Below, piece by piece: positions 57,105-64,000 of a stretch of 64,000 nucleotides of DNA (positions are counted from its first letter, which is position 1; each line of letters starts with the position of its first letter). The DNA comes from Septoria linicola. Its lineage: Eukaryota; Ascomycota; Dothideomycetes; Mycosphaerellales; Mycosphaerellaceae. The DNA lies in contig CP099429.1 in the NCBI GenBank assembly GCA_024114885.1, forward strand, positions 310,001-374,000. The letters are read 5' to 3'. The position numbers and the translations under genes were made by a program. The notes under the pieces are model-generated. The model saw only the letters and a program-made list of their open reading frames with translations, was not told where the DNA came from and searched no databases.

Positions 57105-58109
57105 TGCGAAATGGAGATGAAGATGGTCAACAGCGAAGACAGAGTGCGCTGCTGTCGCTTGTTCACGGACAGGTCACCTACTCGGAAGACAGCTCTTCCT
57201 CAATCTTACCACTGCCACGGTATGTGGCGTATCGTATCGACAACGCTCAGGCGTCGTGCAGAATCCTCCTCACGCAAAGTGCGCACGCATCCTGGTAGAA
57301 GCCTCTCCTTTGAGCTCTGGGCTCAACGGATCGACGCAAAGCTGGTCAGAGAATATCCCGAAGCAGAGCAGAGCTGCAGTGTCCAAGATCTTCCTTCACA
57401 GCGGATCAGCCAACGGCCGTGCTGGCCGGGAACTTGTGATCCGGCAACGTAAGCAAGCCATGAAACTCTGTTTTTACTGCAATGCGAAACATGCAGTTCT
57501 GACTTGGAAACAGATTTGCAAGTAGCAGACTGCTAATAATTGTGAACATGCGACCTGTCTCTGAGATCACATCGCGTATGCAAGCGTGTCCATCTTGGTC
57601 CACCCCGGCGGTGTGGCAGTAGATTCAGACAACACTTTGCTCCCAGGTCTGTGGTCAATCTAACTGCCCTTGATGCACAGAAGCAGTCATGCCTCGCTCT
57701 CACATTGACAGCAGACCGCGTGCTGTGGCTGTGGCTGAAAGGGAAAGTGTTGATCATGATCTTGGACACCGGGAGTAGAAGGGAGGATGCCAAAATGAGT
57801 CCGAGGTCATTTGCTGGGACTTGGCAAAAGTTGATGCCTTGTGTACTTGCATCTCTTGGTCGTCAGACGTTCAGCAATAACAATGGCGAGCAGTATATTC
57901 ACTTTGCAATTCCTGTACTGCTGAGTAATCTCATTGTGCCACAGAGGACTTCCTGACGTATCCTGTCAGCTCGAAACGGCAGTTGGCCGGCATCCTCACG
58001 GCTCTTAGATCCGGCGCGAGCTCTCCTCACACTTACCTTCACGTTTCTTATGTTCACTCACACCACTCACGCTAGCACTTTGCTTTCCTTCCGACTCGTA
58101 GCACGAGCC
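57105..58109. other. Intergenic, divergent promoter region
   Basis: About 1 kb between the divergent starts of the ferric reductase and the Nif3-like gene. Frames of up to 113 codons on both strands have no support. No GATA-type iron-regulator element could be assigned with confidence. Confidence 0.5.
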
Positions 58110-58507
58110 ATGGCGACCACGACACCCTCAGACCGCTTCAAACTCATCTTCTTTACCCCGCCCCAAGATCTCCCCAAGATCAAACAAGCCATCTTTGCCG
58201 CAGGTGCAGGCCGCTATCCTGGCCCCGGAGGCTACACGGAGTGTGGCTTTGCCACGCCAGGTGTAGGTCAATTTAGACCTGGCGACTCTGCGAACCCGCA
58301 CATAGGCGAGAAGGGCAAAGTTGAAGAGGTAGGAGAGGTGAGATTCGAGACGTTGTGTGTAGGGAGAGATGTCACTAGAGCGGCTGTTGAGGCGCTGAAG
58401 AAGTATGACTTGCGTGAGAGGCAATGGTGAGTGTGAACTGACTATCTGATAGAGCGCATCCATACGAGGAACTGGCATACGAAGTGTACAAGCTGGAGGA
58501 CTTCTAA
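58110..58507 (+). CDS. Nif3/YqfO-like small protein
   Basis: Exons 58110-58402 and 58453-58507 give 115 aa; the 50-nt intron has donor GTATGA, branch ACTGAC and acceptor GATAG, joining ALKKAHPYEELAYEVYKLEDF, the family's signature C-terminus. The N-terminal FKLIFFTPPQDLPKIKQAIF, GAGRYPGPGGYTECGF and TPGVGQFRPGDSANPHIGE blocks match the YqfO/CutA-like insertion domain of Nif3-type proteins and their stand-alone fungal versions. No enzymatic activity is established. An in-frame ATG at 58050 would add 20 residues (MFTHTTHASTLLSFRLVARA) with presequence character; I chose 58110 because its context is better. The stop is 44 bp from the stop of the convergent synthase. Confidence 0.9.
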
Positions 58508-58551
58508 GCAATTGTCCTACCTATCATGGTCTATGGCTATACTATATTCTA

Positions 58552-61500
58552 CTATGAGCAAGTCATGATCATTACTACTTCTTCAAGAAACGGACACTCC
58601 GTAACCTTCACATCCCGATTCTCAGGCTCTGTAATCCACTCCGCAATGCCAAACAACCTCTCGACCGCCTCTTCCACCTCTGCTCTCCTCAACTGCGCAT
58701 CATCATAGCTAGCCGTCATCTGGAAAGTCTCCTGGTCTAGCAACCCACAATTCCACAGAATGCCGACATCTGAGCGAGATGTTACCTGCGCCCTCTGCAG
58801 TACATCGTCCTCATGGCCTTGCGCCACCACGCTCTTTAGATCAGGCAGCCAGTTGAAGATCTGTCTGCGCATGGTACCAATTACTTTCGCGCCATCGTTC
58901 TCAGCAAGTGCTTTCTGAATGGAGAAGAGAGGTGCGTGTGAGTGTTGTGAGAGGAGGGTCTGCTCGGAGGAGACTCGCGACATCATTGCGAGACATGTCT
59001 CCTCTTCTCCGCTCTCCCTGTTCTGTAGTGGGATGATATTCAGGACTGCTTCGAGAGTAGGTCCATTGATATCCATTGTATTCGGGAGACGCTCCGCAAT
59101 CCAGGGCTCGAGGAATGGCCACGTGCGACCTGCTTCGTAGTTAGTAAAGACCGCTTCGTTCTGCTTCGTGTAGGACATGTTAAGCAGTGCGAGAGCGGTC
59201 TTGAGTATTGCTGGAGCAGGTATGCTGTGCTTCTCTGTGAGAGCCTGGAGATGAGGAAGCTTGATGCGCTTCATCACGCCGTCGACTCCGATACTTTCAT
59301 CGCCATCGAGAAGTGGCCGGGCCTTGACAAGATCCGGAGATACATCAGAGAAGTCGCCTTTGAACCATTCTGGGGCTCGCTGCACAGGCCAAAGAGACTG
59401 CTCAAGATCATCGAGACCTTGCAGGCGACCGGCATGGAAGTCGATATCGATTTTCGCTTGCACAGAGTCTCGATGCAAGTAAAGAGTGTCTGCATACAAC
59501 TTAAAGGACGTCCGTGGCGGGATGTCCACTTCCTCGCCTTCTTGAAGAATACTTTTGAGGTCTTCTCTAAGGTTCGGCATCGACAAGCCATCGAAGCAGG
59601 AATGCTGAGCTTGACAGATCAGTCCACTGCCACCTTCCTGTATTGGCACAATGATAGCTCGCAAAAGTGGTCCTGGTGCCGCAGCAAAGTCAAGCTCTGG
59701 ATCATTGAGATGAAGAGTGCGCAGCTCATCTGCTGTAGCAACAGACTCTTCTTTCTCCGTGATAACGAGATCGAACCACTTCTTCGAGGGCCGTACGATA
59801 TAGTGCAGAGGAGGACTACGCTCAGGTTGAACAGCCATGGTTCTCAGCATTGCGTTATGCGTCAAAGCCTTCTCAAATGCTGATCTCAATTTCTTTGGAC
59901 TGGCGGTGCTCTTCCAAGCATGTCGATGGTTCCACGACTGTGCTCTCAAGCGACGTAGCATAACTTGCATGAAGTCACTGATGGGCACCACATCTTCTAC
60001 ATCGTCCCAGGTCAATCCCATATCACTTGTAGCCTGTTCGAAGGCAGCCTGGGTCTGCTGTGCTCGATTGCTGCTACCGTGAGTATGCACCATGTCAGAC
60101 GCAGTCGGCGGCCCCTCTCGCGACGCGGAAGCGAGTTCTGGTGCAGACGTTATGGTGTTTTGGGCTCGACTCTGCAGCAGCGATGCTTGCGCCTCAATCG
60201 TGGGGTTTTCCATGACTTCACGGGTGGTTATGGTATGACCGAGTTCATGCTTGATCTTGTTCACCGAACGCATGATCGTGATGCTGTCTGCCATATCCAC
60301 AATAGAGGTCGATGTCGTCAGTCGATCTCTCGATACACTCAGCAGCTTCGACCATATCCGATGCAGATTGTCCACATTCGACTCGCGGCTGTCTGCAGAT
60401 GCCGTGTTCATATCACCACCATCTCGGGCTTGAAGGTACTCGGCCACGGTCTCCTTCAGCTTTCCTTTTTGTACCTTGCCCGAATCCGTTTTTGGAAAAT
60501 CATCTATCCCAAGCTCGCTCAGGGTGACGGTCTCCGCTGGCACGTACAGAGTTCCGAGCTTGTCTACGACAACATCATGCACACTGTCGTTGCTTACAGG
60601 ATTATCGCCTGCAGTCTTGACAACAGCCAAGGGCACTTCTCCAGCTACTTCGTCTTGTACTGCAACGACTTGCGATGTGGCAACTTCCGGCAACGAATCG
60701 ATTACCCGTTCAATCGATGCAGGTGAAATGTTCTCCCCGCCTCGAATGATCAGGTCCTTGTATCTCCCCTGCACGAATATCTCTCCATTTTCCTCCATGA
60801 CAGCTTGGTCTCCACTCCGGAACCACTTCCTCCCATCCTCATCCTCATAAAATGTCTCCTCCGTCTTATCCTCCATCCCCAAATACCCTTCGATAACCGT
60901 AGCCCCACCAATTTGCAACTCTCCCGCCACACATCTCTCCACCACCTCCTTCGACTCCGGTTTACACACGCGAATCCTCACTCCAGGACTACACTTCCTC
61001 GCAGTCACAAGCTCCCCTCTAAACTCATACGGCAACTCCTCAAACGGTATCCCCGTAATCGGACTCGCCTCACTCATACCAAAACTCGTCGAAACTTTCC
61101 TCACCCCCAATCCTCTCCCAATATCCTCCACCGTACTCGGCATAATCATCGACCCCGCCACAGCCACACTGACCAAACTCTCCAATCCCCCTCCTTCCCC
61201 TTCCCCCTGCTGCTCCTTCGCTCTTATGACAGCCTGCATCAAACTCGGCACCCCGGCCAAATTCGTCAATTTCTCCTCTTTGATCGCGCTCAACGTCTCG
61301 TCAGGCTCGAAATTCTCAGATGGGAAGCAGACCATCCCGCCTACGCTCCAGAATGCGAGCATCCACATGATGCCGTAGACGTGGAAGGAGGGGAGGTTGT
61401 CGCAGAAGGAGCGTTGGGGGGAGAGGGATTGGACTTGGGCGTGGGAGCGGATGGAGGATGTGAGGGCGAGGTGGGATTCGGGGACGGGTTTGGGGAGGGA

Positions 61501-62173
61501 GGTTGTGCCGGATGTGAAGATTATGAGGGCTGTTGAAGAGAGGGAGGGAGTGGGGAAGGAGGGTGATTGGGATGGAGGGGAGAGGCGGTCTGTGAGGAAG
61601 AGCCAGCCATTGAGGGCAGAGCTGAAGTTGTTGGCGTTTGCTTTACTGCAGATGACTTTGACTTTCATCTGCTTTTCCAGGTCATCGCCCATAGCCCGCG
61701 TAATCTTCTTGGCCATTTTCTCGTCCCTCACAATTAGTGCTTGGACTTGCGCCGCTCCAAGCATAATGCATATGTTGAACTTCATTTTCTTTCCCAGCTA
61801 GCGTAGCGTTGATCGGCACGAACGCACATCCAAGAATCGCAGCCGCGTACTTCGACACCGCGTACTCTGCTCCGTTCTTTAGAAACGCAGCTATATGCAT
61901 GCCTTCTGAGACGCCAGCATTGCGAAGACTCTGGGCGAAGAGCTTGGCAACACAGTACAGCTGAGTATGTGTCCATCGCAGACATGGAGCGACTGTCTCG
62001 TCGTTTGAGATCTGAGAGGTCTGACCGAGGTGATCTGGAGCTTGGTGCTTGCAGACAAGGGCGATGTTGTCGCCGTATTGGAACACAACTTCTTGGAGTA
62101 GTTCTGGTAATGTGATGATGGTTCCTTTGATTTCTTCTCCCACTTCTTCGGCTAGTCTCTTTCGTGATGCCAT
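58552..62173 (-). pseudogene. Adenylation-carrier-condensation (A-T-C) NRPS-like synthase with frameshift
   Basis: Starts at the ATG 62173 and would be about 1206 aa. A CoA-ligase-like A domain (residues ~20-560) has core motifs FTSGTTSLPKPVP, SFGMSEASP, RSGDQAVM, GRYKDLIIRGGENIS and PKTDSGKVQKGKLKE. The T domain (about 610-670) has the carrier serine in an atypical DMADSITIM instead of LGGDS. The C domain includes QHSCFDGLSM, with the catalytic second His of HHxxxDG kept. At about 61763-61772 the frame moves by +1 after NEVQHM and resumes at LGAAQVQALIV. An extra 7 bp, a near-copy of CATATG, explains it. No intron fits. If real, the gene is broken in the A domain; downstream it is intact. 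The product is unknown. Confidence 0.8.
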
Positions 62174-63000
62174 GTTGTGTCAACGAGTGATCGGACTGTT
62201 GGGCATTGACTCTTCGATATACCGAGTGCTGAAGTCGAGGATATAAACGATCAAGAAGACACTGCGATAGCTCGTTTCCATCGCTCATCAATGAGTGCAG
62301 ATCACCCCAATGTGACATCACGTCGGGAGCTGTCAACGCCATGTGTCGTTGAAGGTTTGGCTCTGCTCCAGACACATCTTTACGCTAGTTAGGCCTCTTG
62401 AAGCAAGCACATGAAAGCTTAAAGCTCTCTAGCCGAAGTCTTGTTTATGTGAAGTGAGAAGAGTATGAGATGCCGTGGTGATTGCAGATAATAGATACAT
62501 TCGGAGTGCGCCCAGCTTCGATGGATGATAACGAGCTCTCATTCCACTACAGTTGTCGTTGGTGATTTGGCGGATTCGGTAAGGTGTCAATTCTCTTGAT
62601 GCTCGATGCCGCGTCGCAACAAGTATGATGCGAAGAGATCGAAACACGATTTGGAAATCGTGACACGTTCGATGGTGCTGCAGTCCATTGTATGGTGATG
62701 AATCTGCTTTCTGTCACACATCTCATCTTGTCGTCCATAGAGCAGACTTTGGCTCAGTCTGCGGACCTCTGGATTAGTCTGTTAGTATTTAAGCTTTATA
62801 AAAGAGCCACTGTACAAATGCTTTCGATTCTTTTCGGTATATCAGCTGCACATCACTCAAGTGTGCGCTCTATACTGACTGCCTCTCGCCTGTAATCAAC
62901 GCTGGCGGGCATCATTACCTTTGTGCCTTCTTTCTAATCCTCAGGTATTCAAAGATTCCTCCTCGTCACTCATGGCGCGTGCATCCCATTTCCTTCGCAC
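62174..63000. other. Intergenic with isolated TATA box
   Basis: About 830 bp between two minus-strand genes. On the plus strand a clear TATAAAAG box (62797-62804) precedes an ATG at 62818 that opens a 26-codon frame ending at 62895. No gene of normal size follows on that strand. Nothing else recognised. Confidence 0.4.
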
Positions 63001-64000
63001 CTAATCAATATCATCATTTCCCCCAGCTGCAGCAGGCGTCGCCGACTTAGGGTAGAAATCCAACTTTCCTCCTGGCTGTATCACGTTCGAGCGGTCGTAC
63101 ATGCTTCGCGCTCGCACATATGGGTCCAGCTTCCAGTAATTCTCGGCCAGTCTTTGCGCTAACCTCGTTCGGCCTTCACCCTTGTCTTCGCCATGCATCC
63201 ATTTGGCAGTTTCCTGCTCGTAGGAGTTCACGAGCTCTTTCCTCTCGGCCAAGATTTTGTCTCGAGTCGCAGTATCTTTCATTTGAGCATCTTCATCGGC
63301 TTGTGGTTCCGGATAACTGTACGTCCAGTCCTCGTCTCCGCCGAGATCCTTCATGATTTGTGATCGAGGAATGAACTGTTCAAGATCGTTTACATTTGAT
63401 GCAAAGTGGACCTTGGAAGCGACTACCGGGTCAAGCCAGCCACGGATGATTTTCCAGATTCCTTGGAAAATCCAAGGTGATTTGTAGACGACCACGCTGC
63501 CGAGTGATTCCGGGTAGTTCGCCTCGAAGCACTTGATCATGAACTTGACCGGGGTGTAGTCCATGTTTGCCATGGAGAAGTCGGTCATGTCGAAGACGAT
63601 GGTCTGTGCACGTCAAGTCAGCTTTGAGTTCCGCGCTTCGTTTGCAGATCAACCTACCGCAGTGTCGACTGGAGGCCGGAGCATCATGCGCGCCGTCTCT
63701 ATCGTGTAAACAGTGAATCGCTCCAGACTCTTCTCACTCTGCTCTCCTTGCCTGTGCAGTTTTACGCGCACATAACAGCATGGTCGGCCGTCCTTGTCCA
63801 CCCCATGCAAGAAACTCTTTCCCATTCTCAACTGTGCCATGAAGTCCTCGCCCTCCTTCTTCTCGGCAGCATTGGAGCTGGCACTTTCGCGCAAAGCATG
63901 TCCTTCGCCATTGAGCATGATGTCGTCGTCCACGTGCTGCTCGACCAGACGCCAATGCATAGTTGAGATCATCATGATCATGGCATTCTGGACGTCCCAC
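63001..64000 (-). CDS. CRAL-TRIO (Sec14-like) lipid-binding protein, C-terminal part
   Basis: The 5' end is outside the window. Visible exons are 64000-63658 and 63603-63001, with a 54-nt intron (donor GTAGGT, acceptor CACAG). The upstream part contains WDVQNAMIMMISTMHWR and the charged FMAQLRMGKSFLHGVDKDGRPCCYVR, the entry to the CRAL-TRIO pocket. After the intron come TIVFDMTDFSMANMDYTPVKFMIKCFEANYPESLGSVVVYKSPWIFQGIW and VHFASNVNDLEQFI, the core of the domain. The tail is charged and disordered. Members carry phosphatidylinositol, phosphatidylcholine or tocopherol-like ligands between membranes. Ligand unknown. Confidence 0.93.

Noticed and set aside
59227..60726. Plus-strand frames of 218 and 253 codons
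   Set aside because: Antisense to the condensation and carrier domains of the synthase; no independent motif.
1..64000. CRISPR arrays, bacterial operons, ribosome binding sites
   Set aside because: The window is fungal nuclear DNA with spliceosomal introns; no regularly spaced repeats were seen.

Overview
The window is nuclear DNA of a filamentous ascomycete, most likely a dothideomycete. This is inferred from 47-64 nt introns with GTRNGT donors and CTRAY branch sites close to the acceptor, balanced base composition, and families typical of Pezizomycotina (PalB calpain, PTH11-like receptor, GLEYA adhesin, type-B carboxylesterases, berberine-bridge oxidase). All gene models were spliced by eye; every junction used keeps the reading frame unless stated otherwise.

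0-6 kb: C-terminus of nucleolar Nop9 (cut by the left edge), a PLP-dependent glutamate-decarboxylase-like enzyme, a 2EXR/F-box-like protein and, on the minus strand, an oxysterol-binding protein. 6.8-13.3 kb: a minus-strand run of four genes: a 190-aa small secreted protein, a secreted carboxylesterase, a 92-aa mitochondrial LEA-like protein and a second secreted carboxylesterase. 14.2-20.8 kb: a large intronless RecQ/Sgs1-type helicase divergent from the tRNA m1G9 methyltransferase Trm10. 21.8-31.8 kb: an MFS sugar transporter, a secreted GLEYA adhesin, a small mitochondrial membrane protein, a peroxisomal ATP carrier and the PalB/Rim13 calpain of the ambient-pH pathway. 32.6-34.5 kb: an orphan protein of about 600 aa.

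34.5-45.8 kb is an accessory-looking stretch. It has two gene deserts (2.8 and 3.6 kb) on either side of an MCT-type transporter, then three tandem copies of a short F-box-like family. Only the middle copy is intact; the first has a +1 frameshift and the third a central deletion. 45.8-50 kb: eIF3e divergent from mitochondrial ribosomal protein Img2/mL49, then two uncharacterised genes. 50.4-62.2 kb: a PTH11-like membrane protein, a secreted FAD oxidase, a bis-haem ferric reductase, a Nif3/YqfO-like small protein and an adenylation-carrier-condensation (A-T-C) megasynthase with a frameshift in its A domain. A CRAL-TRIO (Sec14-like) protein runs off the right edge.

Most of the window is housekeeping. 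The points most worth a second look are the decaying F-box-like tandem array, the A-T-C synthase with its redox neighbours and small frameshifting insertion, the orphan gene at 32.6 kb, the small secreted protein at 6.8 kb, and a recurring switch from C-rich to G-rich coding strand within single genes.
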